From: Candidatus Binataceae bacterium
Lineage (GTDB): Bacteria; Desulfobacterota; Binatia; Binatales; Binataceae
Assembly (NCBI GenBank): GCA_030038355.1
Contig: JASHPB010000128.1
Coordinates: 1 to 64,000 of the forward strand
DNA length: 64,000 nt
Direction of reading: 5' to 3'
Shown here: one piece after another, positions 8,973 to 19,219 of the stretch
How positions within the stretch are numbered: the first letter of the stretch is position 1
How the letters are laid out: the number at the start of each line of letters is the position of its first letter
Program-made: the position numbers and the translations under genes
Notes under the pieces: model-generated
The model's input: only the letters and a program-made list of their open reading frames with translations
Databases searched by the model: none
Told to the model about the DNA's origin: nothing

Positions 8973-10637
8973 TCAGAATGTCAGTAGCAGCGCCGTTTCG
9001 AATGTGTCCTGACCGCTATAGGTGTGAGCGGTCGCGGTGCAGGTGCCGGCTAGACACGGGAAGTTCACGTTCGGACCGGCATTTGGAAAGGGATGCGCGG
9101 TCGAAAAATCGTGGCGATATTCCAGGCGTGCAGCGAGACCCGATATAACTGGTATCGAGTAGTTAAGTGTCTCGGTCAGCTCACCCAGGTTTTGCTCGAT
9201 GCCGCTTCGAGCTCCCGATGGGTCATCGAACCATTCGCCTCGGGTCGCGAGTTGTACCGAGTCAGTCAGGTTGTAGGCTGCCCACAATCCAACGCCCGAC
9301 CACCAGACGCTATGTCGAATCGGTTGCGCCGACGATGCGAGCAATGGATTCGTGTAAGCTGGACCCTCGGCGAGAGGAGAATATAACACCGGTGCCGATT
9401 GATCCACGAAAAGGTATTCGAACCCGAGCTGCAAGGGTTTGCACGGCGTCTTCCACGACAAAGTTGAATTGGCTAGTCCGCGCTTGCTACCCGACTGAGT
9501 ACCAGTTGAGGGACCAAACATGCCCTGCATATTCCATGTGATGCTTTCGGTTGGCGTTAGTGAAAGCTGCGCCTCGAGCGTCTGCAGAACATTGCGCGTG
9601 GCTATCGTATCCCAACCGTCGTTGAGCCCGAGCGTCGCGGCAGCGTATTTGTCGAAAGCATAGTTGGCGCGGATGCCGGTAACGGTGAATGGTTCGCCAA
9701 GGCTATATAAGAGATCGATGGACTGATTGAAGTTGGTGTTGTTCCACGTGGGAATGTACTCATATCCGATAAGGCTGGTGTACTTACCTGCCTGGAGATT
9801 CAGCCCGCTCCCGATCGGAACTGTGTAATTCAGGTAGACTTGCGTCGGATCCATCCATCCGGTCGGATTATGCGGACCCAGCTGATCCCCATAGTAGCTG
9901 GTAAGGCCATGCATAACCTCGGCCGTGTTCAGAAAGTTCAAGTCGATCACGAATCCGGGTTGATTCGCCACGCTTCGATTCAGATAGAACTCAGCCTGAT
10001 TCGGCTCGAAACTGCTCGCACCGAAGTAATCGAAGACCCGATAGAGGTTGTTTCCTGGCGCGGGCTGGTTGAAATTGTAGTTGGTTCCGAAATTCAACAA
10101 TCCGTGAATCGAAATGCCAGTCTTGTCGGCCAGGGTCTTGCGCGCCGACGAGATCCAGTTGGCCGTGCTATTCACCGATCGCTCAAAGCTCGAAAGGCCA
10201 CCGGTTTGCTCAATCTCAACCGGCTTCGATCCCACCGATTCGTGAGTGCCGACGTCTTGCGATGCGCTCGCAACCTCGATCGATTTTTTCGAGCAACTGG
10301 CGGCTGCGGCCGCGCTCGATTTTTCAGTGCTCGCTCGCAGCACAACCTCCGGAACTCGTACTGGCAGGCGCTGAATCCTGTGCGACGCGCCCGCTCGTCT
10401 TGCAACGCGAACAGGAGTATCGCTTGGCTTTGCTTTCGCCCTTCCTGTCGGATCGACTGGCGGTGTAGCTGAAGGTACCGAAGGTTCATTTGTAATCGCA
10501 TCGGCGGACGGCAATGAGACCCTCGCCACGTCGACCGACCGAATCAAAGGTCCGACGGCAATCGACAGAATGAGCGCGGCAAGAGACGCGAACCAAACTG
10601 ACAACATAATCCGCCGGATGTGAAATCCTATTTGCAT
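8973..10637 (-). CDS. outer-membrane beta-barrel porin, OmpL/bbp2-like
   Basis: Signal-anchor N-terminus; beta-barrel repeats (GLNLQAGKYTSLIGYEYIPTWNNTNFNQSIDLLYSLGEPFTVTGIRANY); C-terminal ...ETALLLTF. Confidence 0.8.
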   Translation of the reverse strand: MQIGFHIRRIMLSVWFASLAALILSIAVGPLIRSVDVARVSLPSADAITNEPSVPSATPPVDPTGRAKAKPSDTPVRVARRAGASHRIQRLPVRVPEVVLRASTEKSSAAAAASCSKKSIEVASASQDVGTHESVGSKPVEIEQTGGLSSFERSVNSTANWISSARKTLADKTGISIHGLLNFGTNYNFNQPAPGNNLYRVFDYFGASSFEPNQAEFYLNRSVANQPGFVIDLNFLNTAEVMHGLTSYYGDQLGPHNPTGWMDPTQVYLNYTVPIGSGLNLQAGKYTSLIGYEYIPTWNNTNFNQSIDLLYSLGEPFTVTGIRANYAFDKYAAATLGLNDGWDTIATRNVLQTLEAQLSLTPTESITWNMQGMFGPSTGTQSGSKRGLANSTLSWKTPCKPLQLGFEYLFVDQSAPVLYSPLAEGPAYTNPLLASSAQPIRHSVWWSGVGLWAAYNLTDSVQLATRGEWFDDPSGARSGIEQNLGELTETLNYSIPVISGLAARLEYRHDFSTAHPFPNAGPNVNFPCLAGTCTATAHTYSGQDTFETALLLTF

Positions 10638-10804
10638 CGGGCCTGCGCGAGCCGTAAGAGTCGGCCATCGCCATGATTCAGCTAATCTTTCCTCCGACGA
10701 TGGTCCAACTGGAGACTGGCGGTTTTCGGTCCTGATGCGGCAAAAGTTCCGCCACGCCCATTCACAAGTCAGTCGCCGTTCGGCAAACTGCGGTTTGCCA
10801 GATC

Positions 10805-11365
10805 ATGAGCAACCGCTCCGAAATCGAAAAAGGCCCCGCCGGCATCGAGGGCAAACCTCGTACCGCCGAGGCTGAATCGATCGAACTCTGGCGCGAGTCA
10901 AAGCCTAAGGCGGTTCGAGCGCAGTTCGCTGCGCCTCGTGAAGAAGCGGAGCCTGCAAACATCCGCTCTCGCAATGCGATCGGCCAGATCGCCGGCCTGC
11001 TGACGGTAGCCGCGGTCCTCGCGAGTGCAGCGCTCCTCTTCTCGGATGCCGCTCCTCGCCTCGCCACGCTGTTGCGTCTATTGATCGAGCAGATTCCGCG
11101 AGCGTGGGCCTGGCTTGGTCATGCTCCGCTATCTGCCCTGCCGCTCCTGCTAGCGGGCGCCTCTTATGTGGCACTGCAGGCCAGGCTGCGTCCGGCGCCG
11201 CTCGAATTGTTTCGCCGTTTGATGCTCGGTGGCGCCTTCCTCTTATGGGGTGTCGTCCAGCTCATGCCGCCGAGCGTACTCGCGACCAATTTGGGCGACC
11301 TCGTGATCGCCCTTTATGTCTTCGATCTTGCCCTCATGGTCCAGGCCGAACTGAACAGCGTTTAG
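10805..11365 (+). CDS. hypothetical membrane protein
   Basis: 186 aa with several hydrophobic helices; upstream of pqiABC on same strand. Confidence 0.5.
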   Translation: MSNRSEIEKGPAGIEGKPRTAEAESIELWRESKPKAVRAQFAAPREEAEPANIRSRNAIGQIAGLLTVAAVLASAALLFSDAAPRLATLLRLLIEQIPRAWAWLGHAPLSALPLLLAGASYVALQARLRPAPLELFRRLMLGGAFLLWGVVQLMPPSVLATNLGDLVIALYVFDLALMVQAELNSV

Positions 11366-11513
11366 AACTTTCCATGGGTTAGCTTTAGCGCATCCAGCGG
11401 GAAGCACTGCGACGCGCAAAGCATCTTGATTCAGTCGCGCAATCATTCGACGCTATCTCCTTCGCAGTATCTTCGTTATAAATCCGGGGGGATTCGATAT
11501 CCCTCAGGTATTC

Positions 11514-12839
11514 ATGGTCATGAGCGAGCAATACAACGAGCAAGTCACCGATTCTTCGCTGGTTGGTTGCCGCCATTGCGATCTGCTGCAGAATCTTCCA
11601 CCTCTCGCAGCTGACACTCGCGCGCATTGCCCGCGGTGCGACGAAGAGGTGGGACGCGGCGACACGAACTTGCTGAACAGGGTTCTGCCGCTAACCGTCG
11701 CGGCGGCCATCTTCTACCTGATCGCCAACACCGTTCCGATGTTGGGCCTTACCGTAGTCGGCCGCTCAGCGTCCACGACCGTGATCGGCGGGGCGCAGCA
11801 ACTATGGTCAGATGGCCGCGAGATGGTTGCGGCGCTCGTTTTGTTCACCGCGGTAATCGCGCCCGCATTGCAAATCGGATTGATGCTGACGATCGTTGTG
11901 GGCACTCGCGCACAACATCCACCGCGATGGCTTGGCTGGCTCCTCAAAAGTTATCAGTTCGCCCAGACCTGGAGCATGATCGAGGTAATGATGCTGGGCG
12001 TGCTGGTCGCGCTCGTCAAAATCGCCGACTACGCGACGGTCATTCCCGGCATCGCATTGTTCGTGCTCGGCGGGCTCACGGTGCTGCTGGCGGCGATCCA
12101 GGCTGCTTTCGACCCGCAGCAAGTATGGCATCGCATCCAATGGGCGGATGAGTCGGCGCGTAGCAAGGTAACAGCTCTGCCCAGGGCCGAGCTCAATAGC
12201 AACGCGCAGAATTTAACGGCGATGGAGCTTGGTCTGCAAATCTGCCCGAGCTGCCACATGCTGTCGCGTCCGCCCACTGGCAGCGGCGAAGGACGCTGTC
12301 CGCGCTGTGACGCCGAGCTGTCCTTTCGCGAGCGGGGTTGTATTCAGCGCACCTGGGCGTTCGTGATCGCCGCAGCGATTTGTTACATCCCGGCGAACGT
12401 CCTGCCCGTTCTTACCACCACGACCGCCACTGGCTCCGACTCGGACACGATCCTTCAAGGCGTGGTTTTGCTCTGGTCGCCGACTGGATGGCCGTTATCG
12501 ATAATCGTGCTCGTCGCAAGCATCATCATTCCAAGTGCGAAGATTCTCGCGCTCGCATACCTGCTGATAAGCGTTCAGCGAGGATCCGCCGTAAACAATC
12601 GCCAGCGCACGCGGCTGTACCGCATGGTCGAGTTTATCGGGCGCTGGTCGATGGTCGATGTTTTCGTTGATACGTTCACCGCCGCGTTGATCCAATTGCA
12701 GCCGCTGATGTCGGTCGCACCCGGTCCTGGACTTCCTTTTTTTGCCGCGGTGGTTGTGCTGACGATGCTCGCGGCAGAGTCTTTCGACCCGCGTCTTATC
12801 TGGGACGAGGCTGGTGTAAGCGAGGTGCAGTATGCCTGA
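11514..12839 (+). CDS. pqiA: paraquat-inducible protein A (two PqiA domains)
   Basis: Two zinc-ribbon CxxC motifs (CRHCDLLQNLP..CPRCDEE and CPSCHMLSRPP..CPRCDAE) each followed by PqiA TM domain (IANTVPMLGL / IPANVLPVLTT). Confidence 0.92.
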   Translation: MVMSEQYNEQVTDSSLVGCRHCDLLQNLPPLAADTRAHCPRCDEEVGRGDTNLLNRVLPLTVAAAIFYLIANTVPMLGLTVVGRSASTTVIGGAQQLWSDGREMVAALVLFTAVIAPALQIGLMLTIVVGTRAQHPPRWLGWLLKSYQFAQTWSMIEVMMLGVLVALVKIADYATVIPGIALFVLGGLTVLLAAIQAAFDPQQVWHRIQWADESARSKVTALPRAELNSNAQNLTAMELGLQICPSCHMLSRPPTGSGEGRCPRCDAELSFRERGCIQRTWAFVIAAAICYIPANVLPVLTTTTATGSDSDTILQGVVLLWSPTGWPLSIIVLVASIIIPSAKILALAYLLISVQRGSAVNNRQRTRLYRMVEFIGRWSMVDVFVDTFTAALIQLQPLMSVAPGPGLPFFAAVVVLTMLAAESFDPRLIWDEAGVSEVQYA

Positions 12840-14412
12840 ACAAGTTCAGTCGCCGATTCGAAGTTCACGGGTGGCGGAGAAACGGCGCGGCGTTTCCGTG
12901 GTCTGGATCATTCCGATTGTTGCGGCCGCGGTTGGCGTGTGGGTGGCGGTTACCCGCATCTTGAGCCAGGGTCCGGTCATAACGATTCAATTCGATTCCG
13001 CCGAAGGTTTGGAAGCAGGTAAAACAAAAATCCATTACAAGGGAGTTGACGTCGGCACACTTACAAACATCCGGCTTTCGAATAATCACAAGTATGTGAT
13101 GGCTACCGCCCAGATGGCTCCCAGGACCGAAGACTTCCTGGTCGAGGACACGGAGTTCTGGGTCGTGCGTCCGCGGATCTCAGGTGCCAACGTGTCGGGT
13201 CTCGGCACGCTGATCTCCGGATCATTCATTGGCGTGGAGATAGGACACTCGACGGAGAGCAAGCGCGAATTTGTAGCGCTCGAGACGCAGCCGGTAGTGA
13301 CGGGCGGACTACCGGGACGGTTCTTCGCTCTGAAAACGCCGAATCTGGGCTCGCTCGATGTCGGCACACCCCTATTCTTCCGGCGTCTGCAGGTTGGTGA
13401 GGTAGCAGGCTACAAGCTCGATCCTGACGGACAGGCCTTCTCGCTAAAGGTCTTCGTTCAGGCACCCTACGACCAGTACGTCACTTCCAATACGCGGTTC
13501 TGGCAAGCAAGCGGAGTCGACTTGCAACTATCGGCGAGCGGACTTAAGGTCCAAACCCAGTCGCTCCTATCGATACTCGTCGGTGGGATTGCTTTTGAGA
13601 CGCCCGCGAATGGCCCGGTTCTCCCGGCGGCCGACCAGGATACGATCTTCATGTTGTACGACGACCGTGACCAGGCTTTCGCGCCGGCCGCCCACAATCC
13701 GCAGACTTACCAGCTGATCTTCAATGAATCGGTTCGCGGTCTATCACCGGGTGCGCCGGTCGAATTTCGCGGAATCCAGATTGGCCAGGTCACCGATGTC
13801 CACGCGCAGTTCGATGTTGAGACTTTCAAGTACTCAGTGCCGGTGACGATTCAGCTTGATCCGCAACGGCTTGGCGTTCGGATCAAGGATTTGAAGCCGG
13901 GAACGAACCTCGATGGCATGCGCCACTTGTTGATCGACTCTCTCATTGCACACGGCGTAAGGGCCCAACTCAAGACTGGCAATCTACTCACTGGCGCCGC
14001 ATTCGTATCATTCGACTTTTTCCCAGGTGCACCGCCCGCAAAGGTGGATTGGTCACAACGGCCTGTTCAACTCCCCACTACTCCTGGACAACTCGAAGCC
14101 ACCGAAGCCCGCCTCGAACGTATCACGGACAAGATCGACAAGCTGCCCTTTGATCAGATCGGCAACAACCTCAACAAGGTTCTTAGCTCGCTGGATCTCA
14201 CGCTGGTAAGCGCTCGCGGCACGCTCGCCAGCACGCAGACGGCAATGGATAGCGCCAACGGCTTCGTCGGACCCGACTCGGCGCAAGCACAACAATTGGA
14301 TAATACTTTGCGCGAGATAAGCCGCGCCGCGCGTTCGGTGCGCGTCCTCGCCGATTACCTGGAACAGCATCCCGAATCCCTACTGCGCGGCAAACAAGGG
14401 GGACCAAAGTGA
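12832..14412 (+). CDS. pqiB: PqiB-type MCE (MlaD) domain protein
   Basis: Repeated MCE domains (GPVITIQFDSAEGLEAGKTKIHYKGVDVGTL..., SPGAPVEFRGIQIGQV); overlaps pqiA by 8 nt. Confidence 0.92.
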   Translation: MPEQVQSPIRSSRVAEKRRGVSVVWIIPIVAAAVGVWVAVTRILSQGPVITIQFDSAEGLEAGKTKIHYKGVDVGTLTNIRLSNNHKYVMATAQMAPRTEDFLVEDTEFWVVRPRISGANVSGLGTLISGSFIGVEIGHSTESKREFVALETQPVVTGGLPGRFFALKTPNLGSLDVGTPLFFRRLQVGEVAGYKLDPDGQAFSLKVFVQAPYDQYVTSNTRFWQASGVDLQLSASGLKVQTQSLLSILVGGIAFETPANGPVLPAADQDTIFMLYDDRDQAFAPAAHNPQTYQLIFNESVRGLSPGAPVEFRGIQIGQVTDVHAQFDVETFKYSVPVTIQLDPQRLGVRIKDLKPGTNLDGMRHLLIDSLIAHGVRAQLKTGNLLTGAAFVSFDFFPGAPPAKVDWSQRPVQLPTTPGQLEATEARLERITDKIDKLPFDQIGNNLNKVLSSLDLTLVSARGTLASTQTAMDSANGFVGPDSAQAQQLDNTLREISRAARSVRVLADYLEQHPESLLRGKQGGPK

Positions 14413-14993
14413 GCTATCGCACAACATTCTTCGCAATTCTTGCGAGCCTTGCTCTTTCAGGATGCTTAACTTCCCGGCCGGCCCGCTTCTATTCCTTGAG
14501 TGCGACTGCATCACCCGGCGCGCCGGCCCCGACCAACGTAGCAGTGCTGGTTGGACCGATCACCATTCCCGCCGCGGTGGATCGTCCTCAATTCGTGGTC
14601 CAGGTGGCGGAGAATCGCGTCGAGGTCGACGAGTTCAACCGATGGGACTCGCCGCTCAGCGATAGTATCGCGCGCGTGATCGCCGCGGATCTCTCGACCG
14701 AGCTTGGAACGCCGAACGTTGCCATTGCTCCACTCGCGAACTTCAAGCCGACGTACACCGTTGCGATCGACATTCAGCGTTTCGATTCGATCAAGGATCA
14801 AGCGGTGGTGATCGACGCGGTGTGGACCGTCCGTGAGACTACATCCGGCAATACGCGTTCAGGGCGGACGCTCGCGCGGGAGACTCTGAAGGGCCAGGAC
14901 TTTGTTTCCATCGCGGCTGCTCATAGCCGCGCGCTCGCGACCGTGAGCACCGACATTGCCACCACGATCCGAAGCCAGGCGGTAACTATGTAA
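14409..14993 (+). CDS. pqiC: PqiC-like lipoprotein, membrane integrity-associated transporter subunit
   Basis: Lipobox LALSGC; ABC-type_uncharacterised aux region FYSLSA...VGPITIPAAVDRPQFVVQVAENRVEVDEFNRWDSPL. Confidence 0.88.
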   Translation: MSYRTTFFAILASLALSGCLTSRPARFYSLSATASPGAPAPTNVAVLVGPITIPAAVDRPQFVVQVAENRVEVDEFNRWDSPLSDSIARVIAADLSTELGTPNVAIAPLANFKPTYTVAIDIQRFDSIKDQAVVIDAVWTVRETTSGNTRSGRTLARETLKGQDFVSIAAAHSRALATVSTDIATTIRSQAVTM

Positions 14994-15005
14994 GGAATCT
15001 AGCAA

Positions 15006-15962
15006 CTAGAAGTATAGAAGGATTATGTCGGCCGCGATCCAGAGAAGCACCGTCGCTAGCAGGGGCTTGTCGCGAATCAGAAGACGTGCGGGATCTCCAC
15101 CTTCGTTGCGCGCGTCGACGAGATACAGGTAGCGGAGAATACCGAACGCGACAAAGGGTACAGTCAAATACAGGTAACTGGTTCCGAGCTTCGCTTCGAT
15201 TTCCGCCGAGGCAGCGTAGATCATGTAACTGATTAACGTCGTGCCGGCGACGATCGCGAGCATCTGATCGAGCAGGTGGACGCTGTACTGCGCCAGCACG
15301 CCGCGGTGCGCAGTTGCGCTGTCGCCCATCGCAAGGAGTTCGTGCCTGCGCCTGCCGAGCACGAGCAGCATCGCCAGTACAAAGCTGATGAACTCGAGCC
15401 ACGGCGATAATTCCGCGTCAATCGCAATTCCGCCGGCAAACGCGCGCAGCACAAATCCGAGTGCTACGACGACAACGTCGAGCACCACGTATTGCTTGGC
15501 CCAGAGCGAATATCCGTACTGAAGTGCAACGTAGAGGGCGGCAATCCCGAGGAAGTTGCGGCCGAGCGCGAGGCTCAGACCCGTCGCAATGGCGCCGAGC
15601 GCGCTTGCGAAGCAGGCGGCTTGCAAGATCGTAAGATCTCCGCATGCAAGGGGGCGATCGCGCTTTTCCGGATTGAGGCGATCTGCTTCTCGATCCGAAA
15701 TGTCGTTGAGTACGTAAGCGAGGCTCGAGAGAGCGCAGAATGTTACCAGCGCGACCACGGCCAGAAGAGCATCGTGAGTGTGGCAAAGCCGATGGCTGAA
15801 AACGAGGGCGGCGAGCACCAAGCCGTTTTTGATCCACTGCCACGGCCTCGCGAGAACAATAAATGCGAGTGCCGTACCGCGTTTCGTGGCGCATCTCTCC
15901 GGCAATGGATCGAACTGGAGTGAACGCGCTCGCATGACGACGGCTGGATGAGGTGCCGCCAT
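15006..15962 (-). CDS. UbiA-family prenyltransferase, decaprenyl-phosphate phosphoribosyltransferase-like
   Basis: RPWQWIKNGLV and NDISDREADRLNPEKRDRPLACG motif characteristic of DPPR synthase-like UbiA members. Confidence 0.82.
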   Translation of the reverse strand: MAAPHPAVVMRARSLQFDPLPERCATKRGTALAFIVLARPWQWIKNGLVLAALVFSHRLCHTHDALLAVVALVTFCALSSLAYVLNDISDREADRLNPEKRDRPLACGDLTILQAACFASALGAIATGLSLALGRNFLGIAALYVALQYGYSLWAKQYVVLDVVVVALGFVLRAFAGGIAIDAELSPWLEFISFVLAMLLVLGRRRHELLAMGDSATAHRGVLAQYSVHLLDQMLAIVAGTTLISYMIYAASAEIEAKLGTSYLYLTVPFVAFGILRYLYLVDARNEGGDPARLLIRDKPLLATVLLWIAADIILLYF

Positions 15963-15967
15963 TGCGG

Positions 15968-17833
15968 TCAGAAAATCCCGGCCTGGGGCGAGAACCTGGC
16001 CGTCTTACCGACAGCCGGCGGAGTCCACGGAACGTACACACCATCTTTCCAACGCATCCATCGCAACGAAGGATCTTCGAGCGGGACCGGGAACTTGTAG
16101 AGCACCCGCTCGGGATCACCGTGCGCATCGAGCGATTCGACGACAACGGTCATACCGGGCAGCGCGAGCCGTTGGCCGGTTGAAAAGCGATCATTCGGAC
16201 TACGGACGTAGTGGCTGAATGCAGTCGGAAAGAATCCGTCGGGAAAACTTACTTGCAGCGAGCGAGGCCCGACACGCGTGACCTCGATCGTACCGCCTGT
16301 CGAGAGTGCGCGCAGATGCCGCGGCATCGGCTCTTTCTGCAGAAGGTGCACCGCCCAAATCGCCGTGACGAGATAGATGTGATCTGGCGGGTCGATGAGT
16401 ACCAGCTCTTGCGATGCGATACTCGAATCAGTTGGGACGCTCGCAATCGCACGCGTCATCCTCGAGCTGGTGTCTTTGAGGTAAGCAATCCGAGCGATCC
16501 CGAGTAACGGAGCAGCGACCAAGTGAGTTGCAAGCAGGAGGAGAGTTGCCGCCCAGGCAAACCCTTGCCAGATGCGCGCTAGCAAACCAGGATAGGCGCG
16601 CGTGAAAAGAAATTGCGTCACTTGAGCGAGAAGCGCCATCGAGCCCAGGCCGACGAAACCCAGAAGGCGATTTTCCGGACCAACTGCGGAAATCGGAATC
16701 AACGAAAGCATCAGGCCAAGACCCCAGAATCGCACCACCCGATCGCGCAGAATCAGCGGGATAAACAGGACCAGCAACAACGCTGCGACCGCGAAGCTGA
16801 ATTCGCTCATGTGCAAGGCCGTCGATGAGCCGGGCGCAAACGCCATGCTCAACTCAGCGGGAATCGGCGTCCACTGACCCATCAGCAGGAATAGGGCGCG
16901 CTGGCAAAATGCGCCGCCAAAGCCGAGCGGATTATGAAGCGGGTCCACATAAAAGCCCGAGCCCTGCGAACCGAAATTGCCAAGCTTGTAGATCAAGGCC
17001 CACGCGCCCAGCACCCCACCATGAGGCAGAAGCCGCATGATCCGCGTGCGGATCCCGCCGGTGTCGATGGTCACTGCGTAGGAAACCAGGTAGGCCACAC
17101 TAGCCAGGCCCATCTCGCCCGCGCATAGCGCCAGCGCGAACATCAACATGCTCAGCGATCGAGACCGCCAGCCGCCGAGCCTTCGCCACCGAACAAACTC
17201 GAGAATGGAGAGGAACCCAAAGCAGCCGGCAATCAATGCATTGCGATTGGCTATGTACGCGGCAGGAACAGCATGCGCGCCGTCGATCGCATACATGAGG
17301 GCCGCGAGCCCCGCGATCCAGGTCGCACCCATCACCTCGCGATAAAGAAGCGCGGCCGCCAAAACCGCCGCCGCAAGCCAGAGCAGGCTCTGCAGATGCA
17401 TCAGCGCGGGATGATTCGGCCAGAGGCGATAGTCGAGCATCATCGTGAGCGTGCTCGCGTAACGAAAGAACGCCATATGCAGGTCGGGCGAGCCCCACCA
17501 CGGCAACGTGCCATAATCGAGCTGCGCCAGGTTGTGTGCGCGATCGATGTATTGCACGAAGGTGTTTATCGGTTTGGCGTCGCCGTAGCCGAGCAGTGTC
17601 GCGCGTTGAAAGTAATCGTCGAGCTGCCAGCCGCCTGTCAGCGCAGATATCATCCCCAGAACGGACAGCAGCGCTACAGCGATTGGCAGATGACGATTCG
17701 TAAGCAACGCATCGAGGACTGACGCGGCGCGCTCGCGAATCGAGGCTGGACTTGATCGCGCGCCGTCGGCCAAACGCGCCCCTCCCAGTTGATCCGTGGC
17801 GATTCTACCCTGCTGAGCTATCGACACTTGCAT
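15968..17833 (-). CDS. polytopic membrane protein, possible GT-C-like
   Basis: Long ORF (to 17905; internal Met start at 17833), about 10 hydrophobic segments and soluble C-terminal part. Confidence 0.65.
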   Translation of the reverse strand: MQVSIAQQGRIATDQLGGARLADGARSSPASIRERAASVLDALLTNRHLPIAVALLSVLGMISALTGGWQLDDYFQRATLLGYGDAKPINTFVQYIDRAHNLAQLDYGTLPWWGSPDLHMAFFRYASTLTMMLDYRLWPNHPALMHLQSLLWLAAAVLAAALLYREVMGATWIAGLAALMYAIDGAHAVPAAYIANRNALIAGCFGFLSILEFVRWRRLGGWRSRSLSMLMFALALCAGEMGLASVAYLVSYAVTIDTGGIRTRIMRLLPHGGVLGAWALIYKLGNFGSQGSGFYVDPLHNPLGFGGAFCQRALFLLMGQWTPIPAELSMAFAPGSSTALHMSEFSFAVAALLLVLFIPLILRDRVVRFWGLGLMLSLIPISAVGPENRLLGFVGLGSMALLAQVTQFLFTRAYPGLLARIWQGFAWAATLLLLATHLVAAPLLGIARIAYLKDTSSRMTRAIASVPTDSSIASQELVLIDPPDHIYLVTAIWAVHLLQKEPMPRHLRALSTGGTIEVTRVGPRSLQVSFPDGFFPTAFSHYVRSPNDRFSTGQRLALPGMTVVVESLDAHGDPERVLYKFPVPLEDPSLRWMRWKDGVYVPWTPPAVGKTARFSPQAGIF

Positions 17834-17957
17834 AATAGTTAAGTAACCTAAATATATTGGGTGAACTAAATCAACGCAGGAAGATCGCTGCAGTCCGGAC
17901 GCCACGACGCTCGGCGGTGGTTCCGCAGCCGGCTCGCGATGTGTAATTGATCAGGCG

Positions 17958-18599
17958 ATGGGTTTGCGCGAGGAGAAGAAAGCGGAACAGCGCCGCGCGA
18001 TTCTGAATACCGCGGCCACGCTGTTTCGCAAGCGTGGCTACCAAGAGACCCGCGTCCGCGACATCGTCGAGCGACTGCGCATCAGCGAGGTCACCTTCTT
18101 CAACTATTTTCCCACCAAGGATGCACTGATATTCGCTTTCGCGATCGAGAACCTCGACTATTCAATTGCGTCCGTCAAACGCGAGCTCGAACGCCACGAT
18201 CGCAGCGTACCCGACCGCATCCGAAGCCTGATGCGCCAGTGGGCGAAGTCGTGGGACGATGACCCGGAATTTCAGGTACTCGTTGCAAAGCAATCGAGGA
18301 TGATGACCGATGTGAAGGGCCTTCTGCGCGACAGATCTCTTGAGCTCTACGAGCAATACGAAAGGCTCTTTGCCGAGGGCCAAAAACGCGCCGAGATTCG
18401 CACCGATCGCAAGGCATTGGATCTCGCAGAAATGATGGAAGGGATTTTCATCCTGATCGCCGGCAACTGGGCCAGCGGCTGGTGGGGCAAGCGATCCCAG
18501 TCTCTCGAAGAGCGTTTCATGAACGCCATGGATGTCTTTCTGGAAGGATGCGCCGCGCCCGCCGCGGCCGGATCGCGAGCCGCTCGTCGCCGACTGTGA
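17958..18599 (+). CDS. TetR/AcrR family transcriptional regulator
   Basis: N-terminal HTH RRAILNTAATLFRKRGYQETRVRDIVERLRISEVTFFNYFPTKDAL. Confidence 0.93.
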   Translation: MGLREEKKAEQRRAILNTAATLFRKRGYQETRVRDIVERLRISEVTFFNYFPTKDALIFAFAIENLDYSIASVKRELERHDRSVPDRIRSLMRQWAKSWDDDPEFQVLVAKQSRMMTDVKGLLRDRSLELYEQYERLFAEGQKRAEIRTDRKALDLAEMMEGIFILIAGNWASGWWGKRSQSLEERFMNAMDVFLEGCAAPAAAGSRAARRRL

Positions 18600-18793
18600 G
18601 CGCGCAACTTGAGCGTACAATCACCCGTGGCATCGCTCCGAGCACAACGGCACCGTTCGCGTGGATCGCTCTCGCCTACGAGGAGAAAAAAGAAACGGCT
18701 TGCGGCGAGACGTGCTTCGGCGTAAACGGTCCTTGAGATTAAGAGCAAACGGCAATTCCAGCTGATTGCCGATTCAGCGAGGAGATCTACAAA

Positions 18794-19219
18794 GTGTCAG
18801 CGCGACGCGATCTTCGTCAGCAGCAGGAACTCATCGGCGCGATACAGCCTGCCCTTCATGTGTCCCAGAACTGGAATTATGCGGTCGACGGAGCTCTGTA
18901 TAAGGCCTACATGCACCCGCCCCATGATGTCGGCGGCCAGTTCGACGCCCCTGGCGTGTACGAGGAGAAGGAAGAGGAACAGTGGGAACTCAACACTTAC
19001 GTGACCTGCGAGGTTCTCGGCTGGAGAGGGGTGTGGAACTCCGAAGAAAGACGGCGGCGAGCCGACAACGACCTGGGTTATTCGCTCTATCTGGGTATCC
19101 CTTATTACGGACGTTGGATTTTGGCCGCGGCCAGGATGCTGGTCGACAAAAACCACATTTCGCTGGCGGAACTAATCGAAAAGGTCGCGGAGGTGAAATC
19201 TCGCCATGCCAAAAAGTAA
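18794..19219 (+). CDS. nitrile hydratase beta-subunit N-terminal-half homologue (thiocyanate hydrolase beta-like)
   Basis: DVGG motif with NHase-beta-like helices (PYYGRWILAAARMLVDKNHISLAELIEKVAEV); ends where the next, C-half-like ORF starts. Confidence 0.78.
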   Translation: MSARRDLRQQQELIGAIQPALHVSQNWNYAVDGALYKAYMHPPHDVGGQFDAPGVYEEKEEEQWELNTYVTCEVLGWRGVWNSEERRRRADNDLGYSLYLGIPYYGRWILAAARMLVDKNHISLAELIEKVAEVKSRHAKK

